Position numbers and translations under genes: made by a program | The notes under the pieces: model-generated | The model's database searches: none | Seen by the model: the letters and a program-made list of their open reading frames with translations, nothing else | Told to the model about the DNA's origin: nothing | Part shown: in pieces, positions 37,183 to 46,174 of the stretch | Numbering within the stretch: the stretch's first letter is position 1 | How the letters are laid out: every line of letters begins with the position of its first letter | DNA from: Streptomyces sp. 846.5 | GTDB taxonomy: Bacteria; Actinomycetota; Actinomycetes; Streptomycetales; Streptomycetaceae | Length of the DNA: 64,000 nt | Direction: 5' to 3' | NCBI RefSeq assembly: GCF_004365705.1 | Contig: NZ_SOBN01000001.1 | Span: 2,186,555-2,250,554, forward strand

Positions 37183-38346
37183 GTGACCGCAGTCCTCACG
37201 CCCGGCGGCAACACGCCGCTGACCAGCACGCGCGTCAGCGTGGAGGTCACCGCCGCGAAACTGTTGGACGTCTCGGCGCTGCTGCTCACCACGGCCGGAA
37301 AGGTTCGTTCCGACAACGACTTCATCTTCTTCAACGCGCCCACCGGACCGGGCGTCAGTTACAGCCAGACCGGCATCGCCGTGGACACCGGCGGCGTGCC
37401 CGCCGAGATCGACAAGATCGTGATCACCGCCAGCCTGGACGACCAGCACGCCACCTTCGCCGGTACCGAGCCCACCGCGACGGTCAAGGACAGCACCAAC
37501 GGCACCGTCCTGGCGACCTTCACCCCGCCGCGGCTCACCACCGAGACGGCGCTGATCGTGGTGGAGCTCTACCGGCGCGGCGCGGAGTGGAAGCTCCGCG
37601 CCGTCGGCCAGGGCTACGCCAGCGGCCTGGCGGGCATCGCCACCGACTTCGGCATCTCGGTCGAGGAGCCCTCAGCCGCCTCCGCCCAGCCCGAACCCGA
37701 CGACTGGCACCTCGCCTCGCCGACCCCGGCACCGGTCCCCGCCGCCGCACCCGCGCCCGCCGGACCGGCCAAGATCACCCTCGACAAGGGCCGCGTCTCG
37801 CTCACCAAGGGCAGCTCGGTCTCCCTGATCAAGGACGGCAAGCCGTTCCTCTCCTCGGTCAAGATGGGCCTGGGCTGGGAGCCCGCCTACCGCGGCCGCA
37901 ACATCGACCTGGACGCCAGCGTCATCGCCTTCGACAGCCACCGCAAGGAGCTCGAGAAGATCTACTTCATGCACCTGAACGGCTTCAACGGCGCCATCCA
38001 GCACATGGGCGACAACCTCACCGGCGCCGGCTCCGGCGACGACGAGGTCATCACCGTCCACCTGCAGAGCCTCCCCCCACAGGTCACCGGCCTGGTCTTC
38101 ACGGTCAACTCGTACTCGGGCCAGAAGTTCACCGACGTCGCCAAGGCCTACTGCCGCCTCATCGACGCCAACACCAACGCCGAACTCGTCCGCTTCGACC
38201 TCACCCACGCCGAACCCCGCACCGGCGTCATGGTCTGCAAGCTCATCCGCATGAACACCGGCGAATGGGTCATGACCGCCCTCGAGGAGTACGCCGACGC
38301 CAAGAGCGCCCGAGGCATGGTCAAGCCAGCCTCCAAGGTCCTCTGA
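37183..38346 (+). CDS. Tandem TerD-domain protein (tellurium-resistance family)
   Basis: A 387-residue protein with two TerD-type domains. Domain 1 (about residues 1-165) has LTPGGNTPL and RSDNDFIFFNAPTGPGVSY. A Pro/Ala-rich linker (about 180-205) follows. Domain 2 (about 206-387) has the complete signature HLNGFNGAIQHMGDNLTGAGSGDDEVITV, with the Asp/Asn-rich calcium-binding pattern, and VNSYSGQKFTDVAKAYCRLID. TerD proteins bind calcium and act in stress and tellurite responses. GTG 37183 is preferred because GGAG lies six bases upstream. No other ter genes are adjacent, so a general stress role is likelier than tellurite resistance. Confidence 0.85.
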   Translation: MTAVLTPGGNTPLTSTRVSVEVTAAKLLDVSALLLTTAGKVRSDNDFIFFNAPTGPGVSYSQTGIAVDTGGVPAEIDKIVITASLDDQHATFAGTEPTATVKDSTNGTVLATFTPPRLTTETALIVVELYRRGAEWKLRAVGQGYASGLAGIATDFGISVEEPSAASAQPEPDDWHLASPTPAPVPAAAPAPAGPAKITLDKGRVSLTKGSSVSLIKDGKPFLSSVKMGLGWEPAYRGRNIDLDASVIAFDSHRKELEKIYFMHLNGFNGAIQHMGDNLTGAGSGDDEVITVHLQSLPPQVTGLVFTVNSYSGQKFTDVAKAYCRLIDANTNAELVRFDLTHAEPRTGVMVCKLIRMNTGEWVMTALEEYADAKSARGMVKPASKVL

Positions 38347-38374
38347 CCCGCCCGTTCGCCGCTCCGACCCTCCG

Positions 38375-39304
38375 TCAGTTCTTCGTCGCTAGCGCCCGGA
38401 GGAAGAAGGCCAGGTTGGCCGGGCGTTCGGCCAGGCGGCGCATGAAGTAGCCGTACCATTCGCCGCCGTAGGGGAGGTAGATGCGCATGGTGGCGCCGGT
38501 GTCGACGAGGCGTTGCTGTTCGTCCGGGCGGATGCCGTAGAGCATCTGGTACTCGAAGGTGTCGAGCTTGCGGTTGCTCCACTGGGCAAGCTGGCCGGCG
38601 ATGCGGATCATGCGGGGGTCGTGCGAGGCGACCATGGGGTAACCCTCGCCGCGCATCAGCTGCTTGAGGCAGCGTACGTAGGAGAGGTCGACCTCGCGCT
38701 TGGACTGGTAGGCCACCGTGGCGGGCTCCTGGTAGGCGCCCTTGCAGAGTCGGACCCGGGAGCCGGGGCCGGCGAAGTCGGCGCAGTCGGACTCGGTGCG
38801 GTGCAGGTAGGCCTGCAGCACCACGCCCAACCAGGGGAAGTCCGCCCGCAGTTCGCGGGCGATGCCGAGGGTGGAGTCCGTGGTGGTGTGGTCCTCCATG
38901 TCGAGGGTGACCGTGGTGCCCGCGTCCGCCGCGGCGGCGCAGATGCGGCGGGCGTTGTCCAGGGCCACCCGCTCGCCGTCGGCGCCCAGGAACTGGCCGA
39001 CAGCCGACAACTTGACCGAGACCTCGGCGCGTTCGGCCAGGCCGGTCTCCTTGAGCGCGCCCAGCAGCCGCTCGTACGCGGCGGCGGTCTCCGCGGCCTG
39101 GGCCGCGTCACGGGTGTCCTCGCCGAGGTGGTCGAGGGTGATCCGCCGGCCCGCGCCGACCAGTTCGTCGGTCACGGCCACGGCGTCGTCCAGTCCCTCG
39201 CCGGCGACGAAGCGCTCGACCAGGGCCCGGGTGGGCGGAAGCTGCTGCACCACCGCGCGGGCACGCGGGGACCGGGCAGCGGCGAGAAGGGGGGTACGGA
39301 GCAT
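38375..39304 (-). CDS. Proline dehydrogenase (monofunctional)
   Basis: A flavoenzyme (309 residues) that oxidises proline to pyrroline-5-carboxylate. Motifs of the PutA/ProDH barrel are present: VTLDMEDHTTTD (about residues 135-146), VVLQAYLHRTESD (about 161-173), RVRLCKGAYQEP, YPMVASHDPRMI, FEYQMLYGIRPDEQ (about 246-259) and IYLPYGGEWYGYFMRRLAERPAN near the end. ATG 39304 has GGAG nine bases upstream. It is 46 bp downstream of pruA on the same strand, and is convergent with the TerD gene. The pair performs complete proline to glutamate conversion. Confidence 0.93.
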   Translation of the reverse strand: MLRTPLLAAARSPRARAVVQQLPPTRALVERFVAGEGLDDAVAVTDELVGAGRRITLDHLGEDTRDAAQAAETAAAYERLLGALKETGLAERAEVSVKLSAVGQFLGADGERVALDNARRICAAAADAGTTVTLDMEDHTTTDSTLGIARELRADFPWLGVVLQAYLHRTESDCADFAGPGSRVRLCKGAYQEPATVAYQSKREVDLSYVRCLKQLMRGEGYPMVASHDPRMIRIAGQLAQWSNRKLDTFEYQMLYGIRPDEQQRLVDTGATMRIYLPYGGEWYGYFMRRLAERPANLAFFLRALATKN

Positions 39305-39350
39305 GACGACGACTCCAAGGAGAAAAGTGCGGCAGGGAAATGAGGGAGCG

Positions 39351-40982
39351 TCAGCCCATGTGCGGGTAGCGGAAGTCCGTCGGCGGGGCGAAGGTCTCCT
39401 TGATGGAGCGGGTCGAGGTCCAGCGCAGCAGGTTCTGCGCCGCCCCCGCCTTGTCGTTGGTGCCGGAGGCCCGTCCGCCGCCGAAGGGCTGCTGGCCGAC
39501 GACCGCGCCGGTAGGCTTGTCGTTGATGTAGAAGTTGCCCGCGGCGAAGCGCAGCTTCTCCATGGTCGCGGCGATGGCCGCCCGGTCGCGGGCGATGACG
39601 GCGCCAGTGAGGGCATAGGAGGAGACCGAGTCGAGCTGCTCCAGCACCTCCTCGTACCGCTCGTCCGCGAACACGTGCACGGCCAGGACCGGTCCGAAGT
39701 ACTCCTCGCGGAAGTACTCGGCCGCCGGGTCCTCGCAGACCAGCACGGTCGGGCGGACGAAGTAGCCCACCGAGTCGTCATACCCGCCGCCCGCGAGGAT
39801 CTCGACCTGAGGGTCGGCGGCGGCGCGGTCGATCGCGGCCTTGTTCTTGGCGAAGGAGCGGGCGTCGATGACGGCGCCCATAAAGTTGGCCAGGTCGGTG
39901 ACGTCGCCCATGGTGAGCCACTCCACCTCGTCCCTGAAGCCGTCCCTGATCTGCTCCCAGAGCGAGGCCGGGACATAGGCGCGGGACAGTGCCGAGCACT
40001 TCTGGCCCTGGTACTCGAAGGCGCCGCGGGTCATCGCGGTTCTGAGCACCGCCGGGTCGGCGCTGGGGTGGGCGACCAGGAAGTCCTTGCCGCCGGTCTC
40101 GCCGACCAGGCGGGGGTAGCTGCGGTAGCCGCCGATGTTGGCGCCCACCGTGGCCCAGAGCTTCTGGAAGGTGGCGGTGGAGCCGGTGAAGTGAATCCCC
40201 GCCAGGTCACGGTGGGTCAGCGCGACCTCGGAGACGGCCAGCCCGTCGCCGGTGACCATGTTGATGACACCGGCCGGCAGCCCGGCCTCCTCCAGCAGGT
40301 CCATCAGCAGATGCGCGGCGAACTGCTGGGTCGGGGAGGGCTTCCACACCACGGTGTTGCCCATCAGCGCCGGCGCGGTGGGCAGGTTCCCGGCGATGGC
40401 GGTGAAGTTGAAGGGCGTGATCGCGTAGACGAAGCCCTCCAGCGGCCGGTGGTCGCTGCGGTTCCAGACGCCGGGCGAGGACTGCGGCTGCTCGGCCAGG
40501 ATCTCCCGGGCGAAGTGGACGTTGAAGCGCCAGAAGTCGACCAGCTCGCAGGGGCTGTCGATCTCGGCCTGCTGGACGGTCTTGGACTGGCCCAGCATGG
40601 TGGCCGCGACGACGGTCTCCCGCCAGGGGCCGGCCAGCAGGTCGGCGGCCTTGAGGAAGATCGCGGCACGGTCGTCGAAGGAGAGCGCCCGCCAGGCGGG
40701 GGCGGCGGCCAGCGCGGCGTCGACGGCCTCCTGGGCGTCCTCGCGGGTGGCGTTGCGCAGGGTGCCGAGCACAGCGGCGTGGCGGTGCGGCTGGACCACG
40801 TCGACCGGCTCACCGCGGCCGGGCCGGCGTACCCCGCCGACAGCCATGGTCAGCTCCACCGGGCCCTGCTCGCCGAGCCGCTTCAAGGCGGCCTCCAGCC
40901 GGGCCCGCTCGGGGCTGCCCGGCGCATAGCTGTGCACCGGCTCATTGACCGGCGCGGGAATCCGGGTCACAGCGTCCAACAC
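39351..40982 (-). CDS. pruA: L-glutamate gamma-semialdehyde (pyrroline-5-carboxylate) dehydrogenase
   Basis: A 543-residue aldehyde dehydrogenase of the RocA/PutA2 branch. It shows AITPFNFTAIAGNLPTAPALMGN (about residues 178-200), the NAD loop GIHFTGSTATFQKLW (about 258-272), the catalytic glutamate in VGETGGKDFLVAH (about 290-302) and the nucleophile in YQGQKCSALSRAY (Cys about 325). The GTG start at 40982 follows a strong aaggagag ribosome site. It is the first gene of the pruA-proline dehydrogenase operon and is divergent from a PucR-type activator gene. Confidence 0.95.
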   Translation of the reverse strand: MLDAVTRIPAPVNEPVHSYAPGSPERARLEAALKRLGEQGPVELTMAVGGVRRPGRGEPVDVVQPHRHAAVLGTLRNATREDAQEAVDAALAAAPAWRALSFDDRAAIFLKAADLLAGPWRETVVAATMLGQSKTVQQAEIDSPCELVDFWRFNVHFAREILAEQPQSSPGVWNRSDHRPLEGFVYAITPFNFTAIAGNLPTAPALMGNTVVWKPSPTQQFAAHLLMDLLEEAGLPAGVINMVTGDGLAVSEVALTHRDLAGIHFTGSTATFQKLWATVGANIGGYRSYPRLVGETGGKDFLVAHPSADPAVLRTAMTRGAFEYQGQKCSALSRAYVPASLWEQIRDGFRDEVEWLTMGDVTDLANFMGAVIDARSFAKNKAAIDRAAADPQVEILAGGGYDDSVGYFVRPTVLVCEDPAAEYFREEYFGPVLAVHVFADERYEEVLEQLDSVSSYALTGAVIARDRAAIAATMEKLRFAAGNFYINDKPTGAVVGQQPFGGGRASGTNDKAGAAQNLLRWTSTRSIKETFAPPTDFRYPHMG

Positions 40983-41040
40983 GCGCGCTCTCCTTTTGTG
41001 CCAACGGGCGGAGCGGGGTCTCTGCTCCTGTGCAGCACGC

Positions 41041-41124
41041 TAGGGCCCAGGGGCGGACCACCGATTTGGCTGAGCGGATAACATCTGGCCATGTGAGCTG
41101 GCCGATCGGACAAGAGGTGACCCA
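41041..41124. promoter_or_regulatory. Divergent control region between pruA and the PucR-type regulator
   Basis: A small inverted repeat GGCCA-tgtgagc-TGGCC (41087-41103) lies beside a -10-like GGATAACAT (about 41075-41083). The regulator gene has a good ribosome site, aagaggtga. The palindrome could be the binding site for the adjacent regulator. Confidence 0.35.
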
Positions 41125-42732
41125 GTGCAGGAAGTCATGCCGGACCCCGACGGCATCTCGCTGCGCCAGCTGCTGATGTCCTTCGGGGAGCCGCTGGCCG
41201 AGCTCCAGTACGCCCCGGACCTGGACGCGCCGGTCACCGGGGTCGCCCTGCTGGACCCGGAGGACCCTCCCGCTGCCCGCCTGGGCGACCTGGTGCTGGC
41301 CCTGGGCGTGCGCGGCCGCTCCGCCCTCCCGGTGCTGCGTGCCGCCGCGCGGGACGGGGCGACGGCCGTCGCGGTGAAACCGGCGCCCGGCGCCCCGCCG
41401 GAGGCGCTGCGCACGGCGGCCGAGGACGCCGGCGTGGCCCTGCTCTCGGTCCATCCGGAGGCCCGCTGGGACCGGCTGGACGCACTGGTCCGCGCCGCCC
41501 TCGCAGCCGGCCGGCCGCAGCAGACCCATGCCGACGCCCAGGAGGGCGACCTCTTCGGCCTGGCCCAGACCACCGCGGTGCTCACCGGCGGCATCGTCAG
41601 CATCGAGGACACCGCCAACCGGATCCTGGCCTACTCGCGCTCGGCCGACTCCGACGAGGCGGACGACCTGCGCCGGCTGACCATCCTCGGCTGGCAGGGG
41701 CCCGAGCCGTACCTCTCCAAGCTGCGCGAGTGGGGCGTGTTCCAGCGGCTGCGCACCCTGGACGCGGTGGTGTCCATCGACCCGCACCCCGAACTGGGCC
41801 TGCGCCGCCGCCTGGTGGTCGCGATCCGGTCCGGCGAACGGCAGTTGGGGACGATCTGGGTGCAGGAGGGATCGACCCCGCTGGCCGGCCGCGCCGACCA
41901 GGCGCTGCTCGGTGCGGCCCGGGTCGCGGCGCTGCACCTGGTCCGCCGCCGCAGCGAGGTCAGCGCCGACCTGCGGCTCACCCGCACCCTGCTGGCCGGC
42001 CTGCTGGACGGGGCGACCGGGCCGCAGACCCTGGCCGGGCACCTGGCCCTGGACGTCCGCCGTCCGGCCGCCGTGCTGGGCTTCACCCTGCCCGGCGGAC
42101 CGGAGCCGGGCCGCAGCGAGACCCTCAATGTCATCTCGGTGCACGCCGCCGCCCGGCACCGCAGCGCGCTGGTGGCCCCGGTCGGCGACCGGGTCTACGT
42201 GCTGCTGCCCGAACTCCCGCGCGGCGTCTCCCCGGAGACCCTGCGCGGCTGGGCCCAGGAGATCGCCGACGCGGCCCGGCGGCATGCGGCGGAGCCGCTG
42301 CGCGGCGCCGTCGGCCGGGTCGTCCCCGACCTCCACGCGGTGCCGGAGTCCCGGGCCGAGGCCGACCGGGTGATGGACGCGATGGCGGCCGGACGGATCA
42401 CCGCCGACATCGCGGCGCTGCCCGACGTCAGGGCCCAGGTGCTGCTCGGCGAACTGCTGGAGCTGCTGGCCGCCAACCCCGAGGTCCGCGACCCCCGGCT
42501 GACCGCGCTGGTGGTCCACGACACGCTGCACAACGGCCGATTGGCCGCCTCGGTGCTGGCCTGGCTGGACGGTCTCGGCGACGTCCGGGAGGCCGCCGCC
42601 GGGCTGCACATCCACCCCAACACCCTGCGCTACCGGGTCCGCAGGGCCGAGCAGCTCACCGGGCTGGACCTGAGCAGCCCCGAGCAGCGGCTGCTGGCGA
42701 TGCTCCAGCTGCGACTGCCGCCGCCCGAGTAG
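41125..42732 (+). CDS. PucR/CdaR-family transcriptional activator, probably of proline catabolism
   Basis: A 535-residue regulator. The N-terminal PucR domain spans about residues 10-130 (LRQLLMSFGEPLAELQYAPDLDAPVTGVALLD). The middle has a GGDEF-like CdaR segment. The C-terminal HTH_30 motif is VREAAAGLHIHPNTLRYRVRRAEQLTGLDL (about 490-520), with VVHDTLHNGRLAASVLAWLD just before. Family members activate catabolic genes in response to the substrate. Its divergence from pruA-proline dehydrogenase argues that it controls them. Start GTG 41125 follows aagaggtga; ATG 41137 is possible. Confidence 0.9.
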   Translation: MQEVMPDPDGISLRQLLMSFGEPLAELQYAPDLDAPVTGVALLDPEDPPAARLGDLVLALGVRGRSALPVLRAAARDGATAVAVKPAPGAPPEALRTAAEDAGVALLSVHPEARWDRLDALVRAALAAGRPQQTHADAQEGDLFGLAQTTAVLTGGIVSIEDTANRILAYSRSADSDEADDLRRLTILGWQGPEPYLSKLREWGVFQRLRTLDAVVSIDPHPELGLRRRLVVAIRSGERQLGTIWVQEGSTPLAGRADQALLGAARVAALHLVRRRSEVSADLRLTRTLLAGLLDGATGPQTLAGHLALDVRRPAAVLGFTLPGGPEPGRSETLNVISVHAAARHRSALVAPVGDRVYVLLPELPRGVSPETLRGWAQEIADAARRHAAEPLRGAVGRVVPDLHAVPESRAEADRVMDAMAAGRITADIAALPDVRAQVLLGELLELLAANPEVRDPRLTALVVHDTLHNGRLAASVLAWLDGLGDVREAAAGLHIHPNTLRYRVRRAEQLTGLDLSSPEQRLLAMLQLRLPPPE

Positions 42733-42780
42733 CCCCCCGACCAGCAGTGACGTTTCCTCGACTCCTTGACGGACCGTCCA

Positions 42781-43932
42781 TCAGGTTCCGGACGAGGAGC
42801 GTTCCCGCAGCCACCGCTGCCACAGCTCCCGCCAGTCCTCGTCGGCGGCGGAACGCGCCGCGTGCCTGCGGATGCGGGCCTCCGCCGGCTCCTCCTCCCG
42901 GAGCGGCTCCATCTTCTCCTCCCACCCGCTCCGCCAGGCCCGTTGGGCCGACGCGCTGGGCACCTCGCTGGCGAAGACGGTGTAGCGGATGCTCTCCTCG
43001 ACGGCCGCCACGGCGTCGTCGGTGCCTGGGAACCACTCGACCCGCCGGGCCAGCGTGGTCATCTGGTTCACCAGGGCCGTCACCGCCTCGGTCGCCTCGA
43101 TCCGGTCCTCCCCCGCCAGCCGCATCTGCTGACGCACCGCCACCTCCCACATCTGGCGGCGGCCGGTCTCCCCCCTCGGGGTCCGCGGCTTGTGCCCGGC
43201 TTCCAGGCTCGCTTCCAGCTGCAGCGACTCCTGCACCGAGAAGTCGACCAGTCGGCGGTGCGCCTCCAGCCCCCGGGGCTGGGGCAGTTCGCGCTCGCTG
43301 AGGTGCGGCTCGGGCGCGCCGCGCCGATCGGTGATGGCCTGCAGCAGGCCCTGCCGTCCCAGCGCGTACGGCTGCAACTCCTCGACCGTGCGCAGGGCGA
43401 CCCGCTCGGGAGCGACGCCGCGCGCGGTCAGGGTGATCAGCACCGGGTCGCCGCCGCGCCCGCGCAGCGGGCTGTCGGGGCCGCCGACGGCGAATCTGGC
43501 CGCCCACAGCTTCCCCTCGACCCGCAGCTGGGCCCGCACCGGGATGCCGTCCACGGTGAACCAGGGCTCGGACTCCTCGGCCGGGTCCGTCCCCGCGCCC
43601 TCGTCGATCCCGGCGTGCGAGAACAGGCGGTCGCGCTCGTCCTCGATCACCTCCTGCAGCGGGTACAGGCTGAGCCCGTCCTGCTCCACCTGGGTCTGGA
43701 CCGCGACATAGGGCCCGTCCGGATCGAACAGCGAACCGTGGCAGAGGACGACGACGGCGAGCCTGCCGTTGTGCTGCTCCCAGGAGGCCAGCGCGGGCGA
43801 GTCCAGCAGCGGCGCGATCGGGCCGTAGACCCGGAAGCTGCGTCTGCCGAGACTCCGCAGGTCCGCCTCGGCCAGCTCGCGCCAGATGTCACGCGGCCCC
43901 TCGAAACCGGAGCCGCTACCCCTGAGATGCAC
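42781..43932 (-). CDS. Conserved hypothetical protein
   Basis: A 383-residue cytosolic protein that I do not recognise. No signal peptide, membrane helix or nucleotide-binding motif is visible. The N-terminal half is beta-rich with VVVLCHGSLFDPDGPYVAVQ and GIPVRAQLRVEGKLWAARFAVGG. The middle shows LITLTARGVAPERVALRTVEEL. The C-terminal part is strongly helical and charged (LHLSE-type region with RRLVDFSVQESLQLEASLEAG, then REEEPAEARIRRHAARSAADE) and may be a coiled coil. It stands alone, convergent with the PucR-type gene. Confidence 0.7.
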   Translation of the reverse strand: MHLRGSGSGFEGPRDIWRELAEADLRSLGRRSFRVYGPIAPLLDSPALASWEQHNGRLAVVVLCHGSLFDPDGPYVAVQTQVEQDGLSLYPLQEVIEDERDRLFSHAGIDEGAGTDPAEESEPWFTVDGIPVRAQLRVEGKLWAARFAVGGPDSPLRGRGGDPVLITLTARGVAPERVALRTVEELQPYALGRQGLLQAITDRRGAPEPHLSERELPQPRGLEAHRRLVDFSVQESLQLEASLEAGHKPRTPRGETGRRQMWEVAVRQQMRLAGEDRIEATEAVTALVNQMTTLARRVEWFPGTDDAVAAVEESIRYTVFASEVPSASAQRAWRSGWEEKMEPLREEEPAEARIRRHAARSAADEDWRELWQRWLRERSSSGT

Positions 43933-44072
43933 GCAGAATCCCCTTCTCGCCAGACATCCCTGACCCCAGCCTACGGATCGGCGACCCGGCCCGGCAGCGA
44001 GTTGACCGGCCCGCTCATACCGCGGTGCGGGCCGCCAGGGACCCGGCCAGCGCCGGGGGGTGCGGGCGGTAG

Positions 44073-44348
44073 TCGTCCGGAGAGGTCACCTACGGCGGCT
44101 TCGGCACCCTGCTGAACGCCCTCGCGGTGCTCTTGACCGGCCTGGAGGTGGTCAACGTCTGCCGGCCCCGCGCCATCCTCGCCCCGGCCGGCGCGCCCTG
44201 GTACCAGTTCTGGGCCGCCCTGCTGGGCCTCGGCATCGTCTCCCTGGCCGGCCTCGGCTACCTGCTGGTCCGGCGCCCGGACCGCAGGATGCGCGACACC
44301 GCCACCGGCGGGGACCGCACCGACGAACTGGCCCCCGCCGTCCTCTGA
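44073..44348 (+). pseudogene. Small two-helix membrane protein gene, apparently without a start codon
   Basis: The frame after the stop at 44070 reads VTYGGFGTLLNALAVLLTGLEVV..., then WYQFWAALLGLGIVSLAGLGYLL and a polar tail, that is, two membrane helices in about 90 residues. A ribosome-site-like ggagagg (44079-44085) precedes the conserved-looking stretch, but no ATG or GTG occurs until GTG 44127, which would cut into the first helix. Either the start codon was lost or translation begins at GTG 44127 with a shortened helix. Codon bias is normal, so decay would be recent. Confidence 0.35.
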
Positions 44349-44365
44349 ACACCCTGAATACGCTG

Positions 44366-46006
44366 CTACCGCTGCGAACCCATCCGCGAACGCGCCTTGT
44401 ACGCGGCCTTGCGGGCCTCCTTGGCGGTCGCCTTGTCCGGGTGCCGTTCGCCCACGGCCTCCAGCACGGCGGTGGTGTAGGGGTGCTCGATCCGCCACAG
44501 CTCGGCGAAGAGCTGGGCCGGCTGCTCCTCGGACGAGAGCTGCGCCAGGAACTCGGCGAACGCGCTCTCCTCCGGCCCCGCCTCGATCAGCTGTGCGGCC
44601 AGGGTGTCCACCATGGTCCAGAGCATCACCGGCCGCCCGGGCGGGTCGAAGTCCTCCACACCCCGGCCGGCCAGCCAGGTCGTCGCCAGCCCGGCGAGCT
44701 CGGGATCGCCCAGCACCTCGCGCAGCGCCGGCTCCGCCCCGTCGTCCAGGCTGTCCAGCGCCGTCGCGCAGAGCAGTCGGCGCATCGGCCCGGTCAGGTC
44801 GTTGCCGCGGGCGGCCGCGAGCAGCTCCGCCGCCGCCGGCAGCGGTTCGCGGTCGACCAGCCACTCGGCGATCTCCTCCTCCGGCAGCACGTTCACCGCC
44901 TCGCAGATGCCCTCCAGCAGCTCGGCCGCGGTGCCCCGGGCCAGGTCCCCGATCAGCGGCGCCTCGTACCCCTCCTCCAGCAGCCACTGCCGGACCTGGT
45001 GCACGCCCAGCGCGGTGAGCCTGGCCAGGCCGAACCGGGCCGCCTCGTCGTCGTCGACCTCCAGGTCCGGGTCGAACGTCGGAACGGGTTCGGCGGCCTC
45101 GTCGCCGTCGTCGCCCCCCGACTCGTCGAAGAGCGCCGGGTCGATCGGGCGGTAGTCCAGGACGCCGATGTCGGCGAGGTCCTGCAGCATCGGGTCCAGC
45201 GCGACCATCACGGCGGTGATGTCGCCGAGCATCTCCTCGGTGGGCTCCTCGCCGTCCGGCACGACCAGCAGCGCGGCCAGCACACCCAGCGGAACGGTCT
45301 CCTCCGCCTCGGCCCCTGCGAAGGCCTTGGCCTCATAGAGCACCTGCAGGGCGTCGTCCAGCAGCCCCGAGGCCTGTTCGCGCGCCGTCTCCAGGCGCTC
45401 GTACATGGCCTCGGACTCCTCCTCGTCCCTGCCCTCGGACGCCTCCTCCAGCGCCGCCAGCTCATTGGGGTCCAGATCGGCCTCGACGACGACGTCCGCG
45501 ATCGTGGTGGCGGCCAGCTGCCAGGCCTCCAGCACGGCCTCCGGGTCCTCGCCGGTCAGCGCGGTCAGCGCGGCGGTGGGACGGGCGGTGTCCGCGCCGT
45601 CCGAGTCCGGTTCGCCCAGCTCGACCAGGGCGAGGTCCAGGGCCAGGGTCCAGGCCCGGGCCACCGCGAGCACGCCCTCGTCGCCCTCGCCGAGCCCGAG
45701 CTCGGCCGCGGCCAGCTCCTCCTGCTCCCGGCCCAGCTCGCCGAACTCGTCCACCGGACGTCCGGACCCGACCCAGCCGGCCAGCCGGATCGCCTGCTCG
45801 AACAGCGGCACCCGGAGCGCCTCCGCCGCCAGCTCCTCGCGCGGCAGCAGCCGCACCGGCGGGACAATGATCAGCTCCTCTTCCTCCTCGTCGAAGAGCT
45901 CCTCCCCGACCGCTCCGGACGCGCCGTAGAGCGTTTCCAGATCCACGTCGGCCGGGAGTGAAACCCCTGCCGACGAACCACTCTTCTTCCGGCTGGGACC
46001 TGCCAT
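44366..46006 (-). CDS. Large acidic conserved protein of unknown function
   Basis: A 546-residue, strongly acidic and helical protein. The N-terminus (MAGPSRKKSGSS) is basic, then an acidic run FDEEEEELIIVPP (about residues 38-50). Asp/Glu-rich stretches recur (DESGGDDGDEAAEPV, LEVDDDEAARFG). The end is basic again (KEARKAAYKARSRM). No enzyme motif, signal peptide or membrane segment is visible. I recall similar long proteins of unknown function in streptomycetes, but cannot assign a family. The gene lies beyond the terminator of the suf operon and has its own promoter. Confidence 0.75.
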   Translation of the reverse strand: MAGPSRKKSGSSAGVSLPADVDLETLYGASGAVGEELFDEEEEELIIVPPVRLLPREELAAEALRVPLFEQAIRLAGWVGSGRPVDEFGELGREQEELAAAELGLGEGDEGVLAVARAWTLALDLALVELGEPDSDGADTARPTAALTALTGEDPEAVLEAWQLAATTIADVVVEADLDPNELAALEEASEGRDEEESEAMYERLETAREQASGLLDDALQVLYEAKAFAGAEAEETVPLGVLAALLVVPDGEEPTEEMLGDITAVMVALDPMLQDLADIGVLDYRPIDPALFDESGGDDGDEAAEPVPTFDPDLEVDDDEAARFGLARLTALGVHQVRQWLLEEGYEAPLIGDLARGTAAELLEGICEAVNVLPEEEIAEWLVDREPLPAAAELLAAARGNDLTGPMRRLLCATALDSLDDGAEPALREVLGDPELAGLATTWLAGRGVEDFDPPGRPVMLWTMVDTLAAQLIEAGPEESAFAEFLAQLSSEEQPAQLFAELWRIEHPYTTAVLEAVGERHPDKATAKEARKAAYKARSRMGSQR

Positions 46007-46099
46007 GATCGGACGCTCGCTCTCGACGGGAGATGGGGCGACAGACTCGGTCCGCCCGCTCCGCTGAGCCTATCCGCAGCGACAGCCCGGAACACGGCA

Positions 46100-46147
46100 G
46101 AAGCTGCCGTCCCGTTCACCCCTTGGAGTGAACGGGACGGCAGCTTC
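46100..46147. terminator. Perfect 20-bp hairpin at the end of the suf operon
   Basis: Arms 46100-46119 and 46128-46147 are exact reverse complements (left arm GAAGCTGCCGTCCCGTTCAC) around the loop cccttgga. It lies 27 bp past the stop of the last suf gene. There is no T-run, which is common for streptomycete terminators. Confidence 0.85.
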
Positions 46148-46174
46148 AGGAAACTCGGACCGACTCGGCGCGAC

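Noticed and set aside
37183-38346. Tellurite resistance operon
   Set aside because: Only one TerD-type gene is present, with no terB, terC or terZ neighbours in the window.
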